Numbered from the stretch's first letter, positions 35,735 to 43,441 are shown. The stretch: 64,000 nucleotides of DNA from Thermoactinomyces sp. DSM 45892 (GCF_900107305.1 NZ_FNPL01000007.1:62001-126000), one strand, 5' to 3'. Translations and numbers: made by a program. Notes: generated by a model from the sequence alone, not told the origin.

Positions 35735-37144
35735 TTAAGTTCCTGGAGGATCAGATACATAAATTTTGGTAGGATTTGCTTGAGAAGATAGTGTGAACAT
35801 ATCGCCGTCACTCCTTCCTTGTAACTTTTGCAAAATTGAAATTAAACGATCTGAAAACATGGTGATATCGGATCCAATCTTCGTTGAACAGGCTACTAAT
35901 TTGATAACTAAGATGTTTTCTTGACTTGAGAATTCATGCTTTTCTGCAAGTACAAGAGCTTGAGTATACTTGATCTCAGCATTTTTCAAATCGCTCTGCT
36001 TTACATAGTAGTCACCAAAAGAAATAAATGCCTCACAAGTGCGTAGAGCATCATTTGTTTTCTTACCTAATTTTACTGCTTTCTTTAAATTGTCTAATGC
36101 TTTTTCTTTTTTGTCAAGAATCGTATACAATTCCCCGATTTGTTTATATGTTTTGACAGCGAGATACTCCCTCTGGATTTTGTCTTTTAATTTGAGGGCT
36201 TCTAAGAAACATCGTTCTGCTTGACTCCACTTTTTCAAGCTCATATAGCTGGCTCCCAAAACTGTCCATAAGTCAAACAAACGTTCAAAGTTACTTTCAA
36301 TGCGTGCTAACTCAATACCTTGTAATGCATGCTGGGCAGCTTCTTCATACCGTTCTGTTCGGTTTAGTAATTCTGCATACAGATCGGACATGTTTAACAA
36401 TACTGATGTTGATTCAATGTTGTTTCTCTGTGTGTTTAGTTCATTTAGAGCTACCAACGCTTCTTCTATACGGTTTAGGTTCTTTAGGTAGATAACCTTA
36501 CTAACTAACAAAACGTATAGACAATATTGTCTTTCTCCATTTTGAATGAATAAGTCTAAGCCATTTTGTACATATTGAAGTGCTTTTCGTAAATCGTTTT
36601 CATAGTGAGCTATACGGCCTAACTCTTGATAACATGCTGATAATAGGTTGTTGCTTCTTTGTATAGAGTATGATTGCTCAATTTCGATTGACTTAGTAAA
36701 GCACAGAATAGCTTGTTGCCAGTTTTTTTTCTCTAAGTAATATTTTCCTTTGAGATACGAGACTTTGGATATGAGAGGGTGACTTTTAGATAAATCCAAC
36801 AGATTCAATCTTTCAAATCCTTCCTCTAAATCTACTCGATCTAGGGTATGCTCAATGGTTACTAGCTCGAAAGACAATTCCTCTTCCGTAATTTCTTTAC
36901 ACTGATTCCCCAAGTTCAATAACTTACGAATATCCATAGCGACTATATCACACCAATAACGTAGCTTGTTCATACCGATCTTATATCCACCATTTTCAAT
37001 ATGTGAAATCGTTCCAGTTGATATTTTTCCATCAGATTGATTGGCCAGTGCTTCTTGACTGTTTTCACCCTGCAAGGATGTTCTTGCTACTTTTAAAGCT
37101 CTTCCCATTTCTTTTGTAATATAGATAGAGTCCCTTTTTTTCAT
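35735..37144 (-). CDS. XRE-TPR regulator (RRNPP-like, possible peptide receptor)
   Basis: 469 residues. HTH_3 at about 10-70 (ALKVARTSLQGENSQEALAN, TISHIENGGYKIG), then tandem tetratricopeptide repeats across about 110-440. This is the layout of RRNPP regulators (PlcR, NprR, Rap relatives, AimR) that sense exported oligopeptides. It is on the opposite strand to the late genes and starts the cargo region. The ATG at 37144 has GAGGTGGG upstream. No peptide gene follows it. Its last residues, YVSDPPGT, are an odd unstructured tail. The target genes are unknown; the divergent 37399 gene is a candidate. Confidence 0.8.
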   Translation of the reverse strand: MKKRDSIYITKEMGRALKVARTSLQGENSQEALANQSDGKISTGTISHIENGGYKIGMNKLRYWCDIVAMDIRKLLNLGNQCKEITEEELSFELVTIEHTLDRVDLEEGFERLNLLDLSKSHPLISKVSYLKGKYYLEKKNWQQAILCFTKSIEIEQSYSIQRSNNLLSACYQELGRIAHYENDLRKALQYVQNGLDLFIQNGERQYCLYVLLVSKVIYLKNLNRIEEALVALNELNTQRNNIESTSVLLNMSDLYAELLNRTERYEEAAQHALQGIELARIESNFERLFDLWTVLGASYMSLKKWSQAERCFLEALKLKDKIQREYLAVKTYKQIGELYTILDKKEKALDNLKKAVKLGKKTNDALRTCEAFISFGDYYVKQSDLKNAEIKYTQALVLAEKHEFSSQENILVIKLVACSTKIGSDITMFSDRLISILQKLQGRSDGDMFTLSSQANPTKIYVSDPPGT

Positions 37145-37398
37145 GCTATTTTCCCACCTCAAAAAAATTTTTTCTCCTAAAAAGAGGCCCTTCAAGGCGT
37201 ATTTCAATGAAGAATCAATTTTATTAACTACTTTTGTCTGAAGATCTAGAGGCGAAGACTGATTATTTATATATAAAACTGAAACTTTTGTATATTATAT
37301 CACATTTTAAATATTTGTAGAATAATTAATCGGTGTGGAATAATGAAAACAGGTTATAGTAATTGCTTATTGGTATGGAAATGAAAGGAGCATTTACA

Positions 37399-37767
37399 AT
37401 GGTAGAAATTCAAGTGACAGGCCCTAAAGAAGAGGTTCAATCGGTTGTGTCAGAGTTGTACCGTAGCCCTAGCTTAGAGGTACTAAAAGAAGAGTCTGGA
37501 TGCAAAATTGAAGATGAAAATGTGCGTAATAGTGTGAGGTGCTTTGTTGATTATTTGCCTGATAAACGGACAAGCTTAGTTCAGATTATTAAGACGGATG
37601 AACAGAAGGTTGACTTTAAAATGTTTGACACGGTTGAAGCAGTCGAATTTAAAGGGATAAAAGTGTATCGGGGAAGAGAAGTCGACATTTTCAGTCTCAT
37701 ACAAGAAGAAAAGGAAGGTTTTTTACTTTGGATGAAGCTTAAAAAAATCTTTAGCCATCTAGATTGA
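37399..37767 (+). CDS. hypothetical 122-residue protein (DUF3970-like at its N-terminus)
   Basis: Begins MVEIQVTGPKEEVQSVVSEL with an NSVRCFVDYLPDK strand, resembling small DUF3970-type proteins of Bacillus phages, with an extra C-terminal helical part (EGFLLWMKLKKIF). GAAAGGAG ribosome site. Divergent from the XRE-TPR regulator over 254 AT-rich bases. Function unknown. Confidence 0.6.
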   Translation: MVEIQVTGPKEEVQSVVSELYRSPSLEVLKEESGCKIEDENVRNSVRCFVDYLPDKRTSLVQIIKTDEQKVDFKMFDTVEAVEFKGIKVYRGREVDIFSLIQEEKEGFLLWMKLKKIFSHLD

Positions 37768-38041
37768 ACACAACTAGGAGAGAGGGGGGATGCTCCATGT
37801 AGACAAGCAGTAGCAAATCTATTACACCTAGTAAGCTGTCGACCCTGTTATATGGCTTTTAAGTAAATATGAGGGATGTAGAGAAGGGTAAGCTCGTCCT
37901 TTGTATTTTGGTTCATGGCAATATGATTCAAAGCTTGCAAGGAATATGAGGATTAGTTTATGTCGTAGGTTTGTGATGTTTGGGTGTGTTTGAAATGTAC
38001 ACATGTAGTCCTAAATATTTATGACAAAGGGGATAGTCATT
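37768..38041. other. 274-bp gap before the secreted protein gene
   Basis: No open frame with a ribosome site and no clear terminator or promoter seen. It probably holds the promoter and leader of the secreted protein. Confidence 0.4.
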
Positions 38042-38704
38042 ATGAAAAAAGGTTTAGCTTTTATTTTTGCTCTAGCTGTTGCTTCTACCTCACTCATAGC
38101 ACCTAATACTTTTGCAAGTGAAATTAAGAAAAAAGAAGGTGAAAGAGTAGAAGGTGTTTATGTCAGAGATGAAAAAGGTTCATTAAAGAAGGTATCAGAG
38201 CAGGAGTTGGAGAACATGTCAAAACCAACCCCATTTAATGGAGGACGTTTTAAGCCACAAAGAGAAGTGTGTGACCCCCATCATACGTATGATGCAAGCC
38301 GCACTTCTAATTTTAGCTTGGCTATTATGGGAACAGTCGGATTTAACCATACAGACAGAGATATGCAACATACATCATCTATTAAAAAAACCGTGAAAGT
38401 GGGCACGGAGGTGAGCGGTACGGTAGAGGGTAGTGCCGAATGGAATGCACTTGGTGGAAAGGTTGGCGCAAAGGTCTCAGCAGGATCAAAACTTGTAAAC
38501 GAGGTAACGATTGAAAGAAGTGATGCAGTAACTTTTCCAATACCACCTAAGCGTAGAGGTTGGGTAGATTACGGTACGATAAAAGAAACATGGAGTGGCT
38601 ATTTATATTACGTAACTCCATCATGTGGCATACAGAATAAAAAGTATGTGAAGGTGTATCTCCCTCGCAGAGATGCGTATAATGCTAGAACAGGAAGTCT
38701 ATAA
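38042..38704 (+). CDS. secreted beta-rich protein, possibly aerolysin/ETX-MTX2-like
   Basis: 220 residues with a Sec signal peptide (MKKGLAFIFALAVASTSLIA, cleavage near TFA-SE). The mature part contains a long alternating stretch (KKTVKVGTEVSGTVEGSAEW, GGKVGAKVSAGSKLVNEVTI) and PIPPKRRGWVDYGTIKETWSG, the pattern seen in small aerolysin/ETX-type pore-formers and similar exported proteins. Two Cys (near residues 78 and 199) could form a disulfide. Tail is basic. It is prophage cargo, followed by the lipoprotein gene. Pore formation is inference only. Confidence 0.6.
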   Translation: MKKGLAFIFALAVASTSLIAPNTFASEIKKKEGERVEGVYVRDEKGSLKKVSEQELENMSKPTPFNGGRFKPQREVCDPHHTYDASRTSNFSLAIMGTVGFNHTDRDMQHTSSIKKTVKVGTEVSGTVEGSAEWNALGGKVGAKVSAGSKLVNEVTIERSDAVTFPIPPKRRGWVDYGTIKETWSGYLYYVTPSCGIQNKKYVKVYLPRRDAYNARTGSL

Positions 38705-38739
38705 GGGTAAAACATTTTTAGAAATGAGGAAAACTCTCG

Positions 38740-39546
38740 ATGAAAAAATTCTTATGTTTGTGTGCATGCTTGTTATTAGTGGGATGTCAAACGAAGCCCT
38801 CAAATGGTGCTACCAACGATAAGGAGAGTCGAGAAGTAGTTAAAAATGTTTCTTACGCTGTCAAGGAAGCTTCTCTTGAACTGAGGAAGAAGCCCGATCA
38901 AGGTGTCTTGAATCAAGTGACTTGGACAAACTCCGATAAAAAAGAGGTGACCCCCTCTAAAAAGGATATATTGTTTTATGTCACTTACAACAATGAAAGT
39001 ACAACAGTAGCGAAAGTGCCAGATGTGTCGATTCCTACTTATTATGTATTTCAACAAGTTCCCGATGAAGAAGGACAGGAAAAGGGCTGGCGAGTTAAGG
39101 GTGTAATGGATGCAGTGGTGGATAAAAGCGATTCATTTAAGGAAGAATCGTCCCAACTTAAGCTTCCAATGCAGGATTATGTAGCAGGCAATTTTAAGGA
39201 TGAAAAAAATAAACAAAAGGTAATGTGGGTATTTGCAGGAGAAAAGCAGGTTGTATTAATACAGAAGTATCCTTATTCTGTTCAGGTTAAACCAGACAAC
39301 CAAGTAAAGAATTCCCCACTACCAAAACTCCCTGTAGGGAATTTTGACCCTGCTGATCCAAATAAACCCGAAGATTTGAAAGACCGTGATTTTAAATATT
39401 TTCAAGGTGCATATAAACAATCCATTCTTTATTATAAAGACAATGGAAACCTCGTTTGGATTAGTGGTAATATCTCTGAATCCGAAATCAAGAAACTAGC
39501 AGAGTCCTTGCCTACTGCGAAATCACCTAATTTTCCTTTGAAGTAG
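38740..39546 (+). CDS. predicted lipoprotein of unknown function
   Basis: 268 residues. Signal peptide with lipobox LLLVGC (Cys at residue 16), so anchored outside the membrane. It follows the secreted beta-rich gene by 35 bases, probably in one transcript. The mature part is charged with strands KKDILFYVTYNNES and KVMWVFAGEKQVVLIQKYPY. No known domain. An accessory or immunity role for the upstream protein is possible but not shown. Confidence 0.75.
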   Translation: MKKFLCLCACLLLVGCQTKPSNGATNDKESREVVKNVSYAVKEASLELRKKPDQGVLNQVTWTNSDKKEVTPSKKDILFYVTYNNESTTVAKVPDVSIPTYYVFQQVPDEEGQEKGWRVKGVMDAVVDKSDSFKEESSQLKLPMQDYVAGNFKDEKNKQKVMWVFAGEKQVVLIQKYPYSVQVKPDNQVKNSPLPKLPVGNFDPADPNKPEDLKDRDFKYFQGAYKQSILYYKDNGNLVWISGNISESEIKKLAESLPTAKSPNFPLK

Positions 39547-39592
39547 GTAAGCGACTACCTAAGGGCTTGTACGCCCATCAACTAAATAACTA

Positions 39593-39628
39593 GGGAGATA
39601 GAGGTGTGAATCCTTTATCTCCTTTTTA
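39593..39628 (+). terminator. terminator after the lipoprotein gene
   Basis: Stem ggagata-ag / ct-tatctcc followed by TTTTTATT. Confidence 0.65.
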
Positions 39629-39631
39629 TTA

Positions 39632-39659
39632 TTGATAATATTCGATAACATACTATAAA
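39632..39659 (+). promoter_or_regulatory. predicted sigma-A promoter for the DNase/immunity pair
   Basis: TTGATA (39632), 16-base spacer, TATAAA (39654), right after the previous terminator. The toxin start at 39745 lies about 80 bases downstream and has only a weak ribosome site. No LexA box here. Confidence 0.5.
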
Positions 39660-39744
39660 ATTAGTAGATTGTAGAAATATACTATATACATATAACACGA
39701 GGGAGGAACTACGAAGGTAAACATATCTTTGTGGCAGTTACTTT

Positions 39745-41082
39745 ATGAAGATCAAGATATTCTCAAAAGCAATATTCATCATGATGGTTCTTTTATTAGG
39801 GTTGGGCTTCATTGGAAACGGAACTGTGTATGCGGTAGATTTTGATATAAACGTGCCACAGATACAGTCAGACTTTCCCACAGACTTAGCAGGTACTCCT
39901 ACTACAGAAATTTCTTGGTGGGATAAAACTAAGCAAGGTGTCTCTGATGGATGGGATTGGCTAACAGACAAAGGAGAAAAAGCATGGGATTGGACGAAAG
40001 AAGTAGCAAGCGATGCATGGGACTGGACTAAGGGAGTAGCTGGCGATGTCTGGGATTACATTATGGAAAACAAAGTGCTTAGTGTAATCGTCCTTACCAT
40101 ACTTGGTATACTAGCTGTAATAGCAGGCATTCTTATAGGTATTCCCTTGCTTGTAGCTGGTGGTGTTGGATCGTTAGCAGGCATGGGGATTATGGGACTT
40201 GTTTCATGGCTAAGTAGTGACAATGGTTTCATGAGCGATGGAATGTTGAAGGATATGATTATAGGTGGCCTAGGCGGTATACTATCTGCCCCATTAGGTG
40301 AATGGATTGCAGGTTCTAAGTTGGCCACTTGGATTGCCTCAAAGATCAATATTTCTTGGTTACAAAGTGCATTCCCTCGCATCTTTGGTGGTTCTGTAGC
40401 TGGTGGAGCAGACCAAGGCATTATGGACTTTCTAAGTAGTGGGAAGTTCAACTGGAAAAATACTTTAATAGCTTTCATGTTCGGTGGCGGTGTTGTCGCT
40501 GGTGGCAGTTATGTAGCTACCCATTTAGATGATGTTGTTAAGGGCATCAATAGTATAGATATATCTTTTGCAACAGAGTTATTTGCAGATGGTACAGCTT
40601 CCGCCCCCAAGACGCTAGGAGATACGGATTTAGGCCAATGGTTGCAGAAGATAGAAGTAGGTATAAAAGCGACACAGCGCAGAAATAGCCCAGGAATAGC
40701 AACAGGTCAAAACCTAAAAGAAGTAGATAAGATGATGCGTGGCACGGAAGGTAATGTGGGGATAATAGGGAAAGATGTAGGGGATCAGCTTATAGGAAAG
40801 AACTATAAGAATTTTGATGAATTTCGTCAAGACTTCTGGAAGTCAGTAGCAAATTCAAAACATAGAGATGAATTTGGGGCATCAAATGTAAGTAGAATGG
40901 AAAAGGGTTTTGCTCCCATAGTGACTAAATCCCAAGTTCATGGGAAAATAAAGTCCTATGTTCTTCATCATAGAACGCCTATTCACGCAGGAGGAGAAGT
41001 ATACGATTTGGATAATTTACTTGTTGTGACTCCTAAAATGCATCAGGAGATTTTAGACAAGAAATATCACTTTGGTAATTAA
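39745..41082 (+). CDS. secreted polymorphic toxin with colicin E9-type HNH DNase domain
   Basis: 445 residues. Signal peptide (about 1-31, ending VYA), then three Trp-Asp repeats (GWDWLTD, AWDWTKE, AWDWTKG), a long hydrophobic Gly-rich region (about 110-230), a linker, and from about 313 a domain matching E-group colicin DNases from start to end: RRNSPGIATG, NFDEFRQDFWKSVAN, MEKGFAPIVTKSQV, LHHRTPIHAGGEVYDLDNLL, TPKMH. ColE9 His102/His103, Asn118 and His127 correspond to 408/409, 424 and 433. Glu100 and His131 are replaced by Val406 and Leu437. The next gene is its immunity partner. It is likely an antibacterial DNase; the delivery route is unknown. Confidence 0.88.
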   Translation: MKIKIFSKAIFIMMVLLLGLGFIGNGTVYAVDFDINVPQIQSDFPTDLAGTPTTEISWWDKTKQGVSDGWDWLTDKGEKAWDWTKEVASDAWDWTKGVAGDVWDYIMENKVLSVIVLTILGILAVIAGILIGIPLLVAGGVGSLAGMGIMGLVSWLSSDNGFMSDGMLKDMIIGGLGGILSAPLGEWIAGSKLATWIASKINISWLQSAFPRIFGGSVAGGADQGIMDFLSSGKFNWKNTLIAFMFGGGVVAGGSYVATHLDDVVKGINSIDISFATELFADGTASAPKTLGDTDLGQWLQKIEVGIKATQRRNSPGIATGQNLKEVDKMMRGTEGNVGIIGKDVGDQLIGKNYKNFDEFRQDFWKSVANSKHRDEFGASNVSRMEKGFAPIVTKSQVHGKIKSYVLHHRTPIHAGGEVYDLDNLLVVTPKMHQEILDKKYHFGN

Positions 41083-41094
41083 GGAGTTGGATAA

Positions 41095-41313
41095 ATGAAA
41101 ACAATAAAAACAAGGGATGAATTAGTAGAAATCGTTCGTAAGATCATGAATTCAGAGGGTACAGAAGAGGAGCTCGATGAAATGATTGATCTTTTTAATC
41201 AAAATGTCCCTCATCCAGAAGCAAGTGATTTGATTTTTTGGGATAATAGAAATCTAACTGTTGAAGAAATAGTGGAAGAAGCATTAAATTATAAACCAAT
41301 CATTCTTCCATAG
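41095..41313 (+). CDS. colicin/pyocin DNase immunity protein (Im9-like)
   Basis: 72 residues. Follows the Im2/Im7/Im8/Im9 pattern: TRDELVEIVRKIMNSEGTEE, EELDEMIDLFNQ, then HPEASDLIFW matching HPSGSDLIYY of Im9, and VEEIVEEAL matching the last helix. The paired Tyr54-Tyr55 that binds colicin DNase is Phe-Trp here. It starts 12 bases after the toxin gene with AAGGAG upstream. It binds and neutralises the toxin in the producing cell. Confidence 0.88.
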   Translation: MKTIKTRDELVEIVRKIMNSEGTEEELDEMIDLFNQNVPHPEASDLIFWDNRNLTVEEIVEEALNYKPIILP

Positions 41314-41332
41314 AACGTTGTAAATAGTAGAA

Positions 41333-41362
41333 AGATGGGGATTAATAAAACCCATCTCTTTT
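41333..41362 (+). terminator. terminator of the toxin-immunity operon
   Basis: Stem agatggg / cccatct with the loop GATTAATAAAA, then CTTTTAT. Confidence 0.75.
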
Positions 41363-41504
41363 ATGTCTAACAAAAAAAGCCAGCACAAGCGATGTGACAG
41401 TAGCTACGATTTTAATTCTTAAATAAATTGATTTATTTTTTTGATTATTTAATTGATGCAACCATAATTATTTAGTTTTTTTCAGTATATATAGGTGTTT
41501 TCTC

Positions 41505-41533
41505 TTGATTGAGAACGTATGTTCTGATATAAT
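41505..41533 (+). promoter_or_regulatory. SOS-type promoter: LexA box inside the sigma-A spacer
   Basis: TTGATT (41505) and a perfect TATAAT (41528) spaced by 17 bases. The spacer holds GAACGTATGTTC (41513-41524), a perfect Gram-positive LexA/DinR box (GAAC-N4-GTTC). LexA would sit between -35 and -10. The transcript would run right through the 48-codon frame at 41685 to the terminator at 41838. Confidence 0.78.
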
Positions 41534-41684
41534 TATATGTATAAATAATAGAAATATTGGTTTTGAAAAATAATCTTTAGGGAATTATGGAAAATAACCA
41601 ATTTTGTCGGATGATAAGGCGTGATCTAGTTTGATTTGGTAGTGGGTTCGCATCAATTACATAAGACAGGAGCCTTAACTAACT

Positions 41685-41831
41685 ATGCCTAAAAACGATC
41701 ATGTAAAGTATTTGATTTATTTGGTATGTAAAAAATACAATGTGCCCTACACTCTCAATTTCGGCGAATTACAAAACTCGCTTGAAGGGAAAGCTGATAA
41801 TTGCATACTTGTTAAAATGAGCGAGTTGTAG
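41685..41831 (+). CDS. 48-residue ORF behind the LexA-box promoter
   Basis: A frame from ATG to TAG (MPKNDHVKYLIYLVCKKYNV... ending VKMSEL) with an AGGAG 14 bases upstream, a rather long spacing. It is the only sizeable frame between the SOS promoter and its terminator. Slightly basic N-terminus and two Cys. No family recognised. Its place at the right prophage end suggests an induction or excision role (for example a recombination directionality factor), but this is inference. Confidence 0.5.
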   Translation: MPKNDHVKYLIYLVCKKYNVPYTLNFGELQNSLEGKADNCILVKMSEL

Positions 41832-41837
41832 GGAAAG

Positions 41838-41873
41838 GCGATTGTACCATTTTTGGTATAGTCGCTATTTTTT
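41838..41873 (+). terminator. terminator near the right end of the prophage
   Basis: Stem gcgattgtacc / ggtatagtcgc (two G-U pairs), then TATTTTTTATT. It stops SOS-promoted transcription before comGB. Confidence 0.8.
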
Positions 41874-41982
41874 ATTGTTTCAATAAACGATCGAATACGA
41901 CATAATTATGGAAATAAATACAAATTAATTCTGTTAATGGAAGGTATCTATCTAAATAAATCGAATAACTATCTATCTAGAT

Positions 41983-42011
41983 TTGACGCTACATTACTTG
42001 AACATTAAGAT
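41983..42011 (+). promoter_or_regulatory. candidate prophage-borne promoter for comGB-comGG
   Basis: TTGACG (41983), 17-base spacer, TAAGAT (42006), reading right. It is after the last prophage terminator and about 50 bases before the comGB start, so it could replace the lost comG promoter in the lysogen. Confidence 0.45.
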
Positions 42012-42061
42012 TAATTATCAAACTTCTTGGATAAATTCAAGGGATAAGGAAGTGGTATCAT

Positions 42062-43096
42062 ATGGGCTGGACCTTCAATCAACTAGCTCAATTTAGCGGT
42101 CAACTACGGCATTTATTACAATGCGGTGTTCCCCTTGTAACGAGCATTGAACTATTAATTCAACAAAAAGTACTTTCTCCTAGTGTAGGCAGATCCGTCA
42201 CGAACCATTTAGAACAAGGAGCCTCTTTTTCAAAAGCGCTACAAAAAAGCAATTTGCCTCCTTTTATGGTTTCACTAGTGGCGGCGGCAGAGCAATATGG
42301 AGATTATGAACGAGGTCTTAAGCAGTGTGAGCAGTTTTATCAGACGCAAGCAAAGATTACCCAAGAGATCAGACAAGCGTGTACTTATCCAGCGATTGTG
42401 ATGGTTTTGGTAATCGCTTCATTCATTTTTTTACTTAGTACCGTTCTTCCGCGTTTTGAGGAATTATACACTACCATGGGACTTGAGTTGCCTTGGCTAA
42501 CCAAGGTGCTGTTTACTATGACAGACATAGCAGGGGTTGTCCTTCCGATCATTGGGGTTATGCTAATGGTACTGATCGGTCTCCTGGTATATCTGGGGAT
42601 TCGAAGCCCAAAACAAATGAGATCCTATGGTGAGCGCCTAAGTTTTCGAGTGTTCGGTCTCCGAGCTTGGATGAAATTTCGTGTGACACATTATTTAGCG
42701 CTTCAATTGGGCTCACTCCTACACTCTGGAGTACCGTTACTTCAAGCTATCGAATGTTTACATCTTCGTGCCCCATGGAGAATTATCGCTGTGCGAATCG
42801 GTTTTGTGAGAGATGCTTTACTAGAGGGGAAGACACTAGAGCAGGCATGTGGGGAGTATCTAAATCAGTATACAATTTCAACATTTACTCAATATATTGC
42901 CATTGCGGAGCGGACAGGAAAACTAGATCAAACACTTCAATCGCTGTCTGGCATGGTAGAAGCAACGATGAAGCAACAGATTGAACGATTTACGAAATTA
43001 CTTGAACCTATCTTAATCTCATGTCTTGGCTTTTTATTAGCACTGGCTGTATTAGCACTATTTCTCCCTATGCTACAGATGGTGCAGAGTTTATAG
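42062..43096 (+). CDS. comGB: ComGB, competence pilus platform membrane protein (prophage-supplied start)
   Basis: 344 residues, GspF/PilC type: two T2SSF domains (QLRHLLQCGVPLVTSIELLI, LGSLLHSGVPLLQAIECLHL) and membrane segments near 130-150, 165-195 and 320-340. It works with ComGA to assemble the pseudopilus. The first two codons, the GGATAAGGAAG ribosome site and everything upstream are prophage DNA. With the prophage removed, the frame runs back into comGA to an ATG at 6427 (starting MWQRSNWTFNQL), overlapping comGA. Confidence 0.94.
   Translation: MGWTFNQLAQFSGQLRHLLQCGVPLVTSIELLIQQKVLSPSVGRSVTNHLEQGASFSKALQKSNLPPFMVSLVAAAEQYGDYERGLKQCEQFYQTQAKITQEIRQACTYPAIVMVLVIASFIFLLSTVLPRFEELYTTMGLELPWLTKVLFTMTDIAGVVLPIIGVMLMVLIGLLVYLGIRSPKQMRSYGERLSFRVFGLRAWMKFRVTHYLALQLGSLLHSGVPLLQAIECLHLRAPWRIIAVRIGFVRDALLEGKTLEQACGEYLNQYTISTFTQYIAIAERTGKLDQTLQSLSGMVEATMKQQIERFTKLLEPILISCLGFLLALAVLALFLPMLQMVQSL
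42067..42083 (+). other. attR core of the comG prophage
   Basis: ctggaccttcaatcaac, identical to attL at 6444-6460, within codons 2-8 of comGB. The element length from core to core is 35,623 bases. Confidence 0.88.
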
Positions 43097-43114
43097 AAGA
43101 AGGTGGCTTATATT

Positions 43115-43441
43115 ATGAAGTCATACTCAAGGGAATCAGGATTTACATTGGTTGAGATGTTAGTTGTATTGTTTGTGATCGGCATTATTTTAGCAATCGC
43201 GATCCCAAATCTAAGGGCGGCTGGTGATTCGGCGAAGAAAAAAGCCGATTTGGCGAACCAGAGAATGATCTGGACTCAGGCGGAGCAGTATTACTTAGAG
43301 AATGGCATTTATCCGAATAGTGTCCAAGTCTTAGTAAAAGCTGGGTACCTTCAAGCGGCACCTACTTGTCCAGATGGAAAGGGAACTTATACCATTGCGC
43401 CTGATTTACCACTGGAGAAACGGGTGTTTTGTCAAAAATGA
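43115..43441 (+). CDS. comGC: ComGC, major competence pseudopilin
   Basis: 108 residues. Type IV prepilin signal ESGFTLVEMLVVLFVI with cleavage after the Gly; Phe+1 and Glu+5 are present. The C-terminal part has Cys in PTCPDG and RVFCQ that may pair. It forms the transformation pilus shaft. I chose the ATG at 43115, 9 bases after AAGGTGG. Confidence 0.93.
   Translation: MKSYSRESGFTLVEMLVVLFVIGIILAIAIPNLRAAGDSAKKKADLANQRMIWTQAEQYYLENGIYPNSVQVLVKAGYLQAAPTCPDGKGTYTIAPDLPLEKRVFCQK

Noticed and set aside
35735-37144. Arbitrium AimR-AimP communication system
   Set aside because: HTH-TPR layout fits broadly, but there is no downstream peptide gene, it is far from the lysogeny switch, and the protein is longer than typical AimR.
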